DNA of 64,000 bases from an uncultured Bifidobacteriaceae bacterium (GCA_946891915.1 CAMPNN010000001.1:62001-126000); one strand, 5' to 3'. Numbered from the stretch's first letter, positions 17,786 to 27,474 are shown. Notes: a model not told the origin generated them from the letters alone. Program-made: numbers and translations.

Positions 17786-19378
17786 AGCAACCAAATCAAG
17801 ATACTCGTCATTCCACAAATCTTCATCACCGTCAGGCATAAGCAGCACGCGCTCAGGTTGCAAAGCCTCAACAGCGCCCTCATCGTGTGTAACAAGCACA
17901 ATAGCGCCCTCATACTTAGCTATTGCTTTCAAAATTTCGTCACGAGACGCAGGATCCAAGTTGTTAGTAGGCTCATCGAGAAGCAGCACGTTAGCTTGCG
18001 AAGTAACAAGTGTTGCGAGCGCAAGGCGCGTTTTTTCGCCACCTGAAAGCACTTTAGCTGGTTTCATTGCGTCGTCGCCTGAAAACAGGAAGCTGCCTAG
18101 CATTGAACGAGCTTGAGTGTCGTCCAAGTTCGGCGCAACGTGCTGAAGATTCTCAAGAACCGTAGCGTCCAAATCCAAAGTGTCGTGTTCCTGCGCAAAA
18201 TAGCCGATTTTGCATCCGTGACCGTATTGCACTTCGCCAGTATCTGCTGTTTCTTCGCCTGCTAAAATGCGCAAAGTTGTGGTTTTTCCAGCGCCGTTAT
18301 AGCCTAAAATAACAACCCTAGAACCCTTATCTATTGCAAGATTAATTCCAGCAAAAACAATATTAGAACCGTACGCTTTAGAAATATCTTTTGCCATAAT
18401 TGGCGTGCGGCCGCATGGGGCTGGCTCTGGGAAGCGAATATCGGCAACTTTTTCGCGGCTTTGAGCTTCGCTTGTTTCACTAAGCAAACGTTCTGCTCTT
18501 CGCATCATATTTTGAGCTGCTACAGCTTTTGTGGCTTTTGCGTGCAAACGAATGCCTTGCTTCATAAGGCGTTCTGCTTTCTTTTCGGCAACTTCGCGCT
18601 CGCGGCGACGGCGTTCTTCGTCCACTACTCGCTGATGCAAGTATGCTTTCCAGCCCATTGAATACATATCTATTTTGGCAAGCTGAGCGTCCAAATGCCA
18701 AACTTTATTAACTACTTCGTCAAGGAGTTCCGTCGAGTGGGAAATAACAAGGAACCCACCTTCAAAGCGTTTCAAATAATTACGCAACCAAATAATCGAG
18801 TCAGCGTCCAAATGGTTGGTAGGTTCGTCAAGAATCAGCGTGTCGGCATCAGAAAACAGAATTCTTGCGAGTTCGATTCGCCTGCGTTGGCCGCCGGAAA
18901 GAGTTCCAAGAGCTTGTTGCATAACTTCTTGCGGCAACCCTAGGCTTGCAGCCATTGAGATTGCTTCAGATTGCACTGAGTAGCCGCCTGCTTTTTCAAA
19001 ATCTTGCATAGCTTTGTCGTAGCGGTTCATGGCTTTAGTCATAACGTCCGGATCAGGATCTGTCATTTCCTTTTCGGCTTTGCGAATACGCGAAACAATA
19101 GAAGAAATATCGCGAGCGCTCATAATGCGATCTATAACGCTTTGTTCAGGGTCTGCTGCGTGAGTGTCCTGAGGTAAATAACCTAAGCCGCCGCTTACTC
19201 TAACGGATCCTCCTGCTGGAAGCATATCCCCAGTAATAACGCGAGTAAGTGTTGTTTTGCCAGCGCCGTTTCTGCCAACTAAACCAATTTTGTCGCCTTT
19301 TGTAACGTGAAAATCGGTAGGATTTAACAGCGTTCGCGCACCAATCTGAATGGTTAATGCTTGTGCGTCAATAGGCAT
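17777..19378 (-). CDS. ABC-F family ATPase
   Basis: A soluble 533-residue protein with two ABC domains and no membrane segment, as in the ABC-F translation factors and antibiotic-resistance proteins. Domain 1 has GRNGAGKTTL, LSGGQRRRIELAR and LILDEPTNHLD; domain 2 has GYNGAGKTTT, LSGGEKTRLALA and LLLDEPTNNLD. A charged linker of about 70 residues (with many Arg, Glu and Lys around residue 260) separates them and would be the P-site interaction motif. It most likely acts on stalled ribosomes in the manner of EttA or Uup. It is divergent from uvrA. Confidence 0.88.
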   Translation of the reverse strand: MPIDAQALTIQIGARTLLNPTDFHVTKGDKIGLVGRNGAGKTTLTRVITGDMLPAGGSVRVSGGLGYLPQDTHAADPEQSVIDRIMSARDISSIVSRIRKAEKEMTDPDPDVMTKAMNRYDKAMQDFEKAGGYSVQSEAISMAASLGLPQEVMQQALGTLSGGQRRRIELARILFSDADTLILDEPTNHLDADSIIWLRNYLKRFEGGFLVISHSTELLDEVVNKVWHLDAQLAKIDMYSMGWKAYLHQRVVDEERRRREREVAEKKAERLMKQGIRLHAKATKAVAAQNMMRRAERLLSETSEAQSREKVADIRFPEPAPCGRTPIMAKDISKAYGSNIVFAGINLAIDKGSRVVILGYNGAGKTTTLRILAGEETADTGEVQYGHGCKIGYFAQEHDTLDLDATVLENLQHVAPNLDDTQARSMLGSFLFSGDDAMKPAKVLSGGEKTRLALATLVTSQANVLLLDEPTNNLDPASRDEILKAIAKYEGAIVLVTHDEGAVEALQPERVLLMPDGDEDLWNDEYLDLVAEE

Positions 19379-19513
19379 AATATTTATCCGTTCCCCGAAA
19401 CTACCAAAATTTTTTTAGGTTGCTATTACTTGTTACTAAATAAACTGATAACCAAACTCACCATTATACCGCCTACTGGTCACGAACGCAGCTTGCTTAC
19501 GGTAATAAAATGC

Positions 19514-19542
19514 TTTACTTTTTCGAACACTTGTTCTATGAT
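19514..19542 (+). promoter_or_regulatory. Putative uvrA promoter
   Basis: TTTACT (19514-19519) and TATGAT (19537-19542) are 17 bp apart and frame the LexA-type box. The start of transcription would be near 19549, giving a leader of about 70 bases. Confidence 0.5.
19524..19537 (+). promoter_or_regulatory. LexA/SOS box upstream of uvrA
   Basis: CGAAC-ACTT-GTTCT matches the actinobacterial and Gram-positive LexA operator with one mismatch. It occupies the spacer of the putative promoter, the usual place for repression, and uvrA is a classical SOS gene. Confidence 0.8.
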
Positions 19543-19621
19543 TGTTTTCTATAGGTGAATAAGAATTGAGGGGATTCTTAGTTTTTACGTGTTCTAATAT
19601 TGATATTAGTTGGAGGTTGCA

Positions 19622-22576
19622 ATGGTTCAGCAGGGGAATAATCAGTTAGATGCTTTACAGAGCTTGCTTGACTCTGCGCCGCTTAACGAAAATAACGGAA
19701 CAATTATATCCGATTTGTCAAAAGTTCCTTCGGAATGGAAAATAACTATTCAAGGAGCGCGTGAACACAATCTTAAAAATGTTAGTTTATCTATTCCGCG
19801 AAATCGCATGGTTGTGTTTACTGGGCTTTCTGGCTCTGGCAAATCTTCTTTAGCTTTCGACACACTTTTTGCAGAAGGTCAACGCAGGTATGTTGAGTCG
19901 CTTAGTGCTTATGCTCGCCAATTTTTAGGGAGAATGGACAAGCCGGATGTTGATTTTATTGAAGGTTTAAGCCCAGCTGTTTCGATTGACCAAAAAACCA
20001 CCAACCGTAACCCTCGTTCTACTGTTGGCACAATCACAGAAATATACGATTATTTAAGATTATTATTTGCTAGAGTTGGCGTTCCTCATTGCCCTGAGTG
20101 CGGTGAGTTGGTAAGTGCGCAAACTCCTCAACAAATGACTGATACTTTGCTTTCAATGCCAGAGCGCACACGATTGCAAATTTTGGCTCCTGTTGTTCGA
20201 GGACGCAAAGGAGAATTCAAAGATACGCTAGAATTGTTGCGCGCTGACGGATATGCTCGCGCAATTATTGATGGCAAAATGCTAGAGCTTTCAGAAGATA
20301 TTACGCTTGCCAAACAAAAAAAGCACACTATTGAAGTAGTGATTGACCGTCTAGTTATAAAAGACGGCATTCGTGTTCGACTAACCGATTCAATTGAAAC
20401 AGCACTAAAACTTTCAAAAGGTGTTATGGTTGCGGATTTTGTTGACGAAGCTGAAAACTCGCCAAAAAGGCGACAACTATTCTCAGAGCATAGAGCATGC
20501 CCAAATAATCATCAACTAGAACTTGACGAAATAGAGCCCCGCACATTCTCATTCAACGCACCATACGGAGCATGCCCAGAATGTTCTGGAATTGGGTACA
20601 ATCTTGAAATCGATCCTGAACTAGTCATACCAGACACAAGCAAATCCCTTGCTCAAGGAGCAATCGAACCTTGGGCAATGAATAAGTCTGCAGGAATGTA
20701 CTATCAGCACCTACTATCTGGCCTTGCAGAAGACTTAGGCTTTAGCATGAGCACGCCTTGGAAGGATCTTCCTGAAAATATAAAACAAGACATAATGTAC
20801 GGACACGATTTTACAGTACAAGTTTCATACACAAACAGGTGGGGTAGGCAACGCGAATATTCAACAGGATTCGAAGGAGTTGTGCGAACGCTTATGCGCA
20901 AACACGACGAAACAGACTCAGAACAAATGCGGCAATACTACGAATCGTACATGCGCGAAGTTCCATGCCAAAGCTGCAAAGGTAAACGTTTACGCCCAGA
21001 AGTGTTAGCAGTTACAGTAGCGAACACTTCCATTGCTGAAGTGTGCGATATGCCAGTTGAACGCAGCCTAGAATGGGTAAACTCACTAAAACTAGAAGGC
21101 TCCAAAGCGCTTATTGCAGGAGAAGTATTAAAAGAAATACGCGCTCGACTTGGATTCTTAAACGACGTAGGCCTAAGCTATCTCACACTATCCAGAGCTG
21201 CAAAAACATTATCTGGAGGTGAAGCACAACGTATTCGACTCGCAACACAAATAGGATCAGGATTAGTCGGCGTTATGTACGTGCTAGACGAACCATCTAT
21301 TGGACTTCATCAGCGAGACAATGAGAGACTTATTGCCACACTGCACCACTTAAGAAACCTAGGCAACACGCTTATTGTGGTAGAACATGATGAAGATACT
21401 ATTCGACAAGCAGACTGGCTTGTTGACATAGGTCCTGAAGCAGGCGAAAACGGTGGAGAAGTAGTATATTCTGGACCATCTGCACAGATTACAAAAGCAA
21501 AACGCTCAATTACCGGAGACTACATTGCCCACAGGCGATTAATTGAAGTGCCAAAAAAACGCAGGCTTGCAGACGAAAACCGCATGCTACATATTATTGG
21601 CGCTCGCGAGCACAATCTTAAAAACATTGACGTAAGCATACCTCTGGGCGTATTCACATGCATAACTGGAGTATCTGGATCAGGCAAATCAACACTAATA
21701 AACTCAATCCTTTACCCAGTTCTTGCTGACAAACTAAACGGCGCTCGCATTGTGCCTGGAAAGCATACGCGCGTAGAAGGATTAGAATATTGCGACAAAG
21801 TAGTTCATGTTGATCAAAATCCTATTGGTAGAACTCCGCGTTCTAACCCTGCAACATACACAGGAGTCTGGGATAAAATCCGCAATTTGTTCGCTCAAAC
21901 TCCGGAAGCAAAAGTTCGAGGCTACGGTCCTGGAAGATTCTCCTTCAACGTAAAAGGTGGTCGCTGCGAAGCATGCCATGGAGACGGCACGCTAAAAATT
22001 GAAATGAACTTCTTGCCGGACGTGTACGTAGAATGTGAAGTGTGTCACGCAAAGCGATACAACAGGGAAACTTTGGAAGTTACGTATAACGGAAAATCGG
22101 TTGCAGATGTTCTTAACATGCCAATTTCTGAAGCTGCAGAATTTTTCAAAGCGTATCCGTCTATTTCGCGCTACTTGGATACGTTAGTAAAAGTTGGATT
22201 AGGTTACATTCGTTTAGGTCAAAGCGCAACAACACTTTCTGGCGGCGAATCTCAACGCGTAAAACTCGCAACCGAATTGCAACGCAGGTCAACAGGCAAA
22301 ACAGTTTATATTCTTGACGAGCCAACTACCGGGCTACATTTTGAAGACGTTAGAAAACTATTAACTGTGTTGCAATCACTAGTAGATAAAGGCAATAGCG
22401 TTATTGTTATTGAGCACAATCTTGACGTTGTTAAATCAGCTGATTGGATTATAGATTTAGGTCCAGAAGGTGGAGATAAAGGAGGAACTGTAATTGCAGA
22501 AGGAAGCCCAGAAAGCGTTGCGCGTTGCAATGAAAGCTGGACTGGTAAATTCTTAAAAACAATGTTAGATTCTTAA
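19622..22576 (+). CDS. uvrA: Excinuclease ABC subunit A
   Basis: The damage-recognition ATPase of nucleotide excision repair. From the chosen ATG it is 984 residues with two ABC modules: Walker [10 protein letters not shown] near 75 and GVSGSGKST near 690, [12 protein letters not shown] and [12 protein letters not shown] signatures, and two zinc-binding motifs of the CPxCG type (PHCPECGEL near 160 and the RCEACHGDG to VCHAKRY region near 785-815). The frame begins at a TTG at 19610, but GGAGG at 19612-19616 is placed five bases before the ATG at 19622. uvrC follows 72 bp downstream. A LexA-type box implies induction by DNA damage. Confidence 0.96.
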   Translation: MVQQGNNQLDALQSLLDSAPLNENNGTIISDLSKVPSEWKITIQGAREHNLKNVSLSIPRNRMVVFTGLSGSGKSSLAFDTLFAEGQRRYVESLSAYARQFLGRMDKPDVDFIEGLSPAVSIDQKTTNRNPRSTVGTITEIYDYLRLLFARVGVPHCPECGELVSAQTPQQMTDTLLSMPERTRLQILAPVVRGRKGEFKDTLELLRADGYARAIIDGKMLELSEDITLAKQKKHTIEVVIDRLVIKDGIRVRLTDSIETALKLSKGVMVADFVDEAENSPKRRQLFSEHRACPNNHQLELDEIEPRTFSFNAPYGACPECSGIGYNLEIDPELVIPDTSKSLAQGAIEPWAMNKSAGMYYQHLLSGLAEDLGFSMSTPWKDLPENIKQDIMYGHDFTVQVSYTNRWGRQREYSTGFEGVVRTLMRKHDETDSEQMRQYYESYMREVPCQSCKGKRLRPEVLAVTVANTSIAEVCDMPVERSLEWVNSLKLEGSKALIAGEVLKEIRARLGFLNDVGLSYLTLSRAAKTLSGGEAQRIRLATQIGSGLVGVMYVLDEPSIGLHQRDNERLIATLHHLRNLGNTLIVVEHDEDTIRQADWLVDIGPEAGENGGEVVYSGPSAQITKAKRSITGDYIAHRRLIEVPKKRRLADENRMLHIIGAREHNLKNIDVSIPLGVFTCITGVSGSGKSTLINSILYPVLADKLNGARIVPGKHTRVEGLEYCDKVVHVDQNPIGRTPRSNPATYTGVWDKIRNLFAQTPEAKVRGYGPGRFSFNVKGGRCEACHGDGTLKIEMNFLPDVYVECEVCHAKRYNRETLEVTYNGKSVADVLNMPISEAAEFFKAYPSISRYLDTLVKVGLGYIRLGQSATTLSGGESQRVKLATELQRRSTGKTVYILDEPTTGLHFEDVRKLLTVLQSLVDKGNSVIVIEHNLDVVKSADWIIDLGPEGGDKGGTVIAEGSPESVARCNESWTGKFLKTMLDS

Positions 22577-22648
22577 AAATTAAACTCGCATATTAGGCGT
22601 AAAACTTAAAAGCAATTGTTTATATTTTGTGCTTGAAAGGAGGTGAAA

Positions 22649-24961
22649 ATGGAAAGTAACAATACTAAATATTCGCAGAAATTAGCGGACTTGCAAGGAG
22701 AAAATCAAACGCAAAACAATGAAAACTGGCATAAAACTAAATCTGATGTAGTAAATCTTAGTGAAGTAGCGCAAAACGAAAGTGGTGTTAATGCTTTAGG
22801 AGCACCATTATTAGGTGATACTCGCGATTTATTCCGTCCAGCTGCAAAAGATATTCCGGCGCAACCAGGAGTGTACAAGTGGCGTGATGAAGACGGACGC
22901 GTTATTTACGTAGGAAAAGCAAAAAATTTACGCAACCGCTTAGCAAACTATTTTCAGCCTCTATACCAGTTACACCCAAGAACTCAGTCCATGGTTCTTA
23001 CTGCCAGAAGCTTGGAATGGACTGTTGTAGCAACAGAATTTGAAGCTTTAACTCTTGAATACACTTGGATTAAAGCATTCGATCCGCGTTTTAACGTTGT
23101 TTTTCGAGACGATAAAACATATCCTTACGTTGCTGTTACAGCGGGTGAGACTTTCCCTAGAGTATGGATTACCAGGAATCGTGGCACAAGAAACACTAGG
23201 TATTTTGGTCCATATGCGAAAGTGTGGCCTTTGCGGCACAGTTTGGATTCGCTGCTTAAAACTTTCCCGGTACGCACTTGCTCGGCATCTGTTTTTAACA
23301 AAGCGCACAGAACCGGTAGGCCATGCTTGCTTGCTTCAATTGGCAAATGCTCAGCTCCATGCGTTGGGAAAATTAAGCCGAATGATCATCGTGAGCTTGT
23401 TGAGCACTTGGTTGGTGTTCTTACAGGCAGTATTGGTGAGTCATATATTGCGAAGATTACTCGTGAAATGAAGCAGGCGAGTGAAGATTTAGAGTTTGAG
23501 CGTGCAGCTAAGTTGCGCGACGAGATTTCAGTTCTTAAAACTGTTATGCAGCAGAATGCTGTGATGTTTGATGACGATGTAGAAGCTGATATTTTCGGAT
23601 TGTGTTCAGATGATCTTGAAGCGTCGATTCACGTATTTTTTGTGCGTGCTGGAATGATTCGTGGAGAGCGCAATTGGTCAGTGGAACGAAATGAGCAGAT
23701 TAGTGACTGCGATTTGTTGGCTGATTTATTGGCTCACGTATATGCAGAATATGAGCAGGATTCTTTACAAACTCAGCAGGATTCTATTAATATTAGGCAA
23801 ATTCGCGATGCTGTTGGCAGCACTCAGAAAACTACCGCAACGGATTCTATTCTGCGAGCGCAAGCTACTCGCACTCGACGTGAGCGGCAAGAAACTACAG
23901 GCAGAGAGGATTTACTTGCTCCTATTTCGCCGGTTCCGCGCGAAATTATTGTTCCAATTGATATTTCTAAAAGTAGGCTTGAAGAGCTTGAATCGTGGCT
24001 GAGTAATATGCGCGGCTCTAAAGTGAGTATTCGAGTGGCTGAGCGTGGAGAAAAACGTGCTCTTATGCAGCGAGCAAACGATAACGCTTCGCAAGCATTA
24101 AAGCGCATAAAATCTAGTCGTATTAACAGCATAGAAATGCGCACTAAAGCTATGAATGAAGTGTCGAAAGCTCTTGGCATGAAGGAAGCTCCTTTGCGCA
24201 TTGAATGTTACGATATTTCGAATACGGTAGACGGAAGTTATCAGGTTGCTTCGATGGTCGTATTTGAAGATGGTATTGCTCGCCCTAGTGAATACCGTCA
24301 TTTTAAGATTCGTGGCGAAAACGGTGATGGAAAGCTCGATGATTTAAGTGCAGTATACGAAACATTGTTTAGAAGGTTTAAGCATGAGTCTGCAGATTCT
24401 ACTGCTGATCAAGTTTCTTCTTCTACTTCTTCTTCTACCGATGTTACTTCTTCTGCTGCTGCTACTACTTCTTCTACTACTAAGCAACGTTTTGCTTACA
24501 AACCGCAGTTGATTATTGTTGATGGTGGCCGTGAGCAAGCAAAAGCTGCCAGACGAGCTATTGAAGATGCTGGTGTTGATGATATTGCCGTATGCGGGTT
24601 AGCTAAAAAACTCGAAGAAGTATGGCTTCCTGATGACGATTATCCGATTATTTTGAAAAGAAGCTCTGAAGGATTGTATTTGCTTCAGCGCGCAAGGGAT
24701 GAGTCACATCGCTTCGCTATTACATATCATCGTAACAGTCGCAGAAAATGTGAGTTGCGATCGGCTTTTGATGTTATTCCTGGAGTTGGAACAGTTTATC
24801 GTAAACGATTGCTTTCTGCTTTTGGTTCTATAAAAGAATTGAAAAAAGTGTCGTTAGAAGATTTGCAAAAAGTTCCTGGAGTAGGTAAGAGCCGTGCAAA
24901 AGCTATTTATGACGCTTTACATATTAAACTTACAAAAACTGACGAAAACGCAGAAAAATAA
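22649..24961 (+). CDS. uvrC: Excinuclease ABC subunit C
   Basis: The nuclease that makes both incisions in nucleotide excision repair. The 770-residue protein has an unusual hydrophilic N-terminal extension of about 60 residues, then the GIY-YIG domain (PGVYKWRDEDGRVIYVGKAK), the UvrB-binding UVR region near 290, the RNase H-like domain (IECYDISN, LIIVDGG) and a C-terminal double helix-hairpin-helix (IPGVGTVYRKRLL, VPGVGKSRAKAI). The second nuclease domain is interrupted by a Ser/Thr-rich insert near residue 600. AAAGGAGG lies five bases before the ATG at 22649; the earlier GTG overlaps it. It probably shares the SOS-regulated uvrA transcript. Confidence 0.95.
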   Translation: MESNNTKYSQKLADLQGENQTQNNENWHKTKSDVVNLSEVAQNESGVNALGAPLLGDTRDLFRPAAKDIPAQPGVYKWRDEDGRVIYVGKAKNLRNRLANYFQPLYQLHPRTQSMVLTARSLEWTVVATEFEALTLEYTWIKAFDPRFNVVFRDDKTYPYVAVTAGETFPRVWITRNRGTRNTRYFGPYAKVWPLRHSLDSLLKTFPVRTCSASVFNKAHRTGRPCLLASIGKCSAPCVGKIKPNDHRELVEHLVGVLTGSIGESYIAKITREMKQASEDLEFERAAKLRDEISVLKTVMQQNAVMFDDDVEADIFGLCSDDLEASIHVFFVRAGMIRGERNWSVERNEQISDCDLLADLLAHVYAEYEQDSLQTQQDSINIRQIRDAVGSTQKTTATDSILRAQATRTRRERQETTGREDLLAPISPVPREIIVPIDISKSRLEELESWLSNMRGSKVSIRVAERGEKRALMQRANDNASQALKRIKSSRINSIEMRTKAMNEVSKALGMKEAPLRIECYDISNTVDGSYQVASMVVFEDGIARPSEYRHFKIRGENGDGKLDDLSAVYETLFRRFKHESADSTADQVSSSTSSSTDVTSSAAATTSSTTKQRFAYKPQLIIVDGGREQAKAARRAIEDAGVDDIAVCGLAKKLEEVWLPDDDYPIILKRSSEGLYLLQRARDESHRFAITYHRNSRRKCELRSAFDVIPGVGTVYRKRLLSAFGSIKELKKVSLEDLQKVPGVGKSRAKAIYDALHIKLTKTDENAEK
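24416..24482 (+). repeat. Trinucleotide-rich Ser/Thr/Ala tract in uvrC
   Basis: About 65 bp made of TCT, ACT and GCT triplets encode a Ser/Thr/Ala tract between the conserved DLSAVYETL and LIIVDGG segments of UvrC. It is in frame and looks like a slippage-prone simple repeat. Confidence 0.7.
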
Positions 24962-24986
24962 ATAAATCTAAATAATAAATAAGCAC

Positions 24987-25059
24987 GAAAACTCCTCTAT
25001 GTACCTTGTTTATTGCGCGTTTTATTTGCGAAATATCAAGATACAAGGAGGAGTTTTCT
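24987..25059 (+). terminator. Stem-loop after uvrC
   Basis: GAAAACTCCT (24987-24996) pairs with AGGAGTTTTC, and CCTTGT with ACAAGG, with a 7-base bulge on one side and a 30-base loop. It lies in the gap between convergent uvrC and the gene at 25128 and may terminate both. Confidence 0.6.
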
Positions 25060-25127
25060 GTAATTTTGTTTGTTTATCATAAAGCTATTTATGTATATTG
25101 CAACATCACTAACTTTTGATTGCATAG

Positions 25128-25712
25128 TTATCCTAAGTCTGCATAAGTGCAAATCCACTTGTTCTGCCGTAATTCCAAAACAAGCGACAGCCAATACTGC
25201 ACAGGGCCAGCTGAAATTTTCACAACTCCCTCAAAATGATTAGGGCTAACAAACATGCCATTAACCAAATTTGGAATCGGCGGCAAATTGCAGAATGCAG
25301 CGCGGCTCTTTGCATCGTTTTTATATTTTAGATATTCGTCTACTAGTTTCCACATGTTCGTCAATTTATCAATACATTTTTGTGTTAATAACTGCGACAT
25401 AACTGGGGAAATAGGTCTGCCTCTTGAAATGTCTGTGGCGATACAAGCGATTTTGCAAGTTCTCAATGCAATGTCAATAAATTCTCTTTCTTCTTTATTG
25501 TCATTGTAACATTTGCTAATGTGGTACTCTAATTTTCCGTTTGAAAAAGCAACAGGCAACTTTCCTTCGTACACAGGCAAAAAATTATTCTTCTCATGTA
25601 AACCATGCGGAGGATGACCCTTTTTATTATTGTCACCGTAATCGTTGTTTTTCGGCTCGTCGTCATCGTCTGTGTTGCCCATGCTATAGGCATCCATAAA
25701 ATCGATTTTCAT
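25128..25712 (-). CDS. Hypothetical protein, Rv3235-like C-terminus
   Basis: A 194-residue protein that I do not firmly recognise. The first 40 residues are Asp/Asn-rich and probably disordered. The rest looks globular, with a helical middle (IDIALRTCKIACIATDISRG, CIDKLTNMWKLVDEYL) and a C-terminal strand pattern VVKISAGPVQYWLSLVLELR followed by WICTYADLG. That ending resembles the actinobacterial Rv3235 family (DUF6459), whose members close with a similar strand and a W-x-C-T motif, but the match is by eye. AGGAAGAAG precedes the ATG. It stands alone between the convergent uvrC and the divergent guaB3. Confidence 0.55.
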   Translation of the reverse strand: MKIDFMDAYSMGNTDDDDEPKNNDYGDNNKKGHPPHGLHEKNNFLPVYEGKLPVAFSNGKLEYHISKCYNDNKEEREFIDIALRTCKIACIATDISRGRPISPVMSQLLTQKCIDKLTNMWKLVDEYLKYKNDAKSRAAFCNLPPIPNLVNGMFVSPNHFEGVVKISAGPVQYWLSLVLELRQNKWICTYADLG

Positions 25713-25917
25713 TTTCTTCTTCTTCCTGTATAAATAAGAGCAAAAGCCATTATTTCCAAATCTTTCAGAATTCGTATTTTATAAAATTCAGAAAGTTAAG
25801 ATAAAATCTTACAACCTAATTTTTGATTAACTGTCTAATTTACAAAAATGTGGATAAATTACAAAATATTTGCCATTTTTATTGAAAATAAACGCTTTTA
25901 AGTGTGTCGAATTATAC

Positions 25918-25940
25918 ACATTACGGTTTAAGCGTAATGT
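25918..25940. promoter_or_regulatory. Candidate operator palindrome upstream of guaB3
   Basis: ACATTACG, 7-bp spacer, CGTAATGT. It overlaps the end of a TATACA hexamer and has the size of a dimeric regulator site. No regulator is identified. Confidence 0.35.
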
Positions 25941-26010
25941 CGTAATAACAAAAATATTTGTAAACAACCCAAAAAAGCAGTATCAAGTCCACTTCGTCAG
26001 CATAGGGCAC

Positions 26011-26016
26011 TAGCCT
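26011..26016 (+). promoter_or_regulatory. -10 hexamer for a leaderless guaB3 mRNA
   Basis: TAGCCT is followed by exactly seven bases and then the guaB3 ATG, with only a weak AAG in place of a Shine-Dalgarno. Initiation at the A of the ATG would give a leaderless message. Confidence 0.45.
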
Positions 26017-26023
26017 AAGAAGT

Positions 26024-27154
26024 ATGTCTCAAGAAATTGAAATTGGTTTGGGCAAAAAAGCCCGAGTTGCATATTCGCTTGACGATATTGCTATCGTTCC
26101 TTCGCGCCGTTCGCGCGATCCTCAAGCTGTATCTACTTCATGGCAGGTAGATGCTTACACGTTTGACATCCCAATTATTGCCGCACCAATGGATTCGGTT
26201 ACTAGCCCGGATACTGCGATTGCAATTGGGCAAATGGGCGGTCTTGGAGTTCTTGATTTGGAGGGTTTGTGGACTCGTTACGAGAATCCAGAGCCTCTTC
26301 TTAAGGAAATATCCGAGCTTCCTGCAGATTTGGCCACACGTCGTATTCAGGAAATTTATTCTGAGCCTATTAAGCCAGAATTAATTGCTAAACGTTTGCA
26401 CACTATTCGTGACGCTGGCGTTACTGTTGCTGGTGCTCTTTCTCCACAGCGCACGCAAGAGTTTTACAATACTGTGTTGGAAGCTGGCGTTGACTTGTTT
26501 GTAATCCGCGGAACCGCAGTTTCTGCAGAGCATGTTTCAAAAGATCATGAGCCGCTCGATTTGAAGAAGTTTATTTACGATCTTGACGTTCCTGTGATTG
26601 TTGGCGGTTGCGCTGACTACACTTCTGCTTTGCATTTAATGCGCACTGGTGCTGCAGGCGTTTTGGTTGGCTTTGGCGGCGGAGCTGTTTCCGCAACCAT
26701 GAATACTTTGGGTGTGCAGGCACCTATGGCTACTGCAATTGCTGATGTTGCTGAGGCTCGCCGAGACTACATGGATGAATCTGGCGGTCGCTATGTTCAA
26801 ATTATTGCTGACGGTGGTATGGGCAATTCTGGAAACTTCATTAAGGCTCTTGCAATGGGTGCTGACGCTGTTATGCTTGGCACTCCTCTTGCTCGTGCAA
26901 CTGAAGCTCCAGGTCATGGCACTCATTGGGGTGCTGAAGCCCGCCATGCTTCGCTTCCTCGCGGCGTGCGTTCAAAGGTTGGCACGGTTGCTCCTTTGGA
27001 GAATATTCTCTTCGGTCCAAGCCATGAAGCTGACGGCACTACCAACTTTGTTGGCGCTTTGCGTCGCACTATGGCGTCTACCGGCTACGTGGATGTAAAA
27101 AGTTTCCAGCGTTGCAGCGTAGTATTTAACCCGTTCCATCAGGATGTGCGTTAA
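26024..27154 (+). CDS. guaB3: GuaB3-family IMP dehydrogenase-related protein
   Basis: A 376-residue (beta/alpha)8 barrel of the IMP dehydrogenase/GMP reductase superfamily, of the short actinobacterial GuaB3 type without CBS domains. Visible are SLDDIAIVPSRRSRD, the IIAAPMDSVTS motif shared by the superfamily, the glycine-rich LVGFGGGAVSAT loop and IADGGMGNSGNFIKALAMGA. Where IMP dehydrogenase has its catalytic cysteine after the GPGS-type loop, this protein shows no cysteine, which is why I do not call it IMP dehydrogenase; GMP-reductase-like or regulatory roles have been considered for the family. It is monocistronic, with a strong terminator downstream. Confidence 0.88.
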   Translation: MSQEIEIGLGKKARVAYSLDDIAIVPSRRSRDPQAVSTSWQVDAYTFDIPIIAAPMDSVTSPDTAIAIGQMGGLGVLDLEGLWTRYENPEPLLKEISELPADLATRRIQEIYSEPIKPELIAKRLHTIRDAGVTVAGALSPQRTQEFYNTVLEAGVDLFVIRGTAVSAEHVSKDHEPLDLKKFIYDLDVPVIVGGCADYTSALHLMRTGAAGVLVGFGGGAVSATMNTLGVQAPMATAIADVAEARRDYMDESGGRYVQIIADGGMGNSGNFIKALAMGADAVMLGTPLARATEAPGHGTHWGAEARHASLPRGVRSKVGTVAPLENILFGPSHEADGTTNFVGALRRTMASTGYVDVKSFQRCSVVFNPFHQDVR

Positions 27155-27181
27155 TAGTATTAATTTTGCTTACGTTTGCAT

Positions 27182-27225
27182 AAAAGTAGCGGTTCAGTAT
27201 TTCGGTGCTGAGCCGCTACTTTTTT
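27182..27225 (+). terminator. Terminator after guaB3
   Basis: A 16-bp stem, AAAAGTAGCGGTTCAG against CTGAGCCGCTACTTTT with one G-U pair, closes a 10-base loop and is followed by a T run. Confidence 0.9.
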
Positions 27226-27474
27226 GTACTTACTTTTGTATCTTCTTTTTGACTTATAATCCTACTTTTTAGTATTTTTAGTATTTATTTTTTACTACTT
27301 TATTCGTATAACTTTCGTATAAGTTCTGTATAAATTTCGTATAAATTTCGTATAAATTTTTATAAAAAACCAGCGTCTTATAGTGCGTCTTATAGCTCAT
27401 CTTATAGAGCTTTTTATAGTACTTTTGTTTACTAGCAACAACATGAGCTTATATTTTTTGTATTAATCGCGGTC
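27226..27474. other. AT-rich upstream region of fadD with short repeats
   Basis: About 250 bp with no ORF. Between 27307 and 27365 the 12-bp unit CGTATAAATTT recurs about four times with drift, and between 27371 and 27415 CTTATAG recurs four times. A TATTAA hexamer lies at 27461-27466, eight bases before the GTG start of the next gene. Confidence 0.6.
27461..27466 (+). promoter_or_regulatory. -10 hexamer for a leaderless fadD mRNA
   Basis: TATTAA, then eight bases, then the GTG at 27475; no Shine-Dalgarno is visible before either this GTG or the in-frame ATG at 27508. Confidence 0.4.

Larger units (their letters stand above)
25713..26023. other. Divergent intergenic region, AT-rich, with a palindrome
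   Basis: 311 bp between the 194-aa protein gene and guaB3. It holds one consensus DnaA box in reverse orientation (TGTGGATAA, 25849-25857), a TATACA at 25913-25918, and an 8-bp perfect inverted repeat ACATTACG/CGTAATGT at 25918-25940. A TAGCCT hexamer lies seven bases before the guaB3 ATG. No ORF is seen. Confidence 0.55.

Noticed and set aside
25849-25857. Consensus DnaA box as sign of an origin of replication
   Set aside because: Only one box is seen, and dnaA, dnaN, gyrase and rpmH are not nearby.
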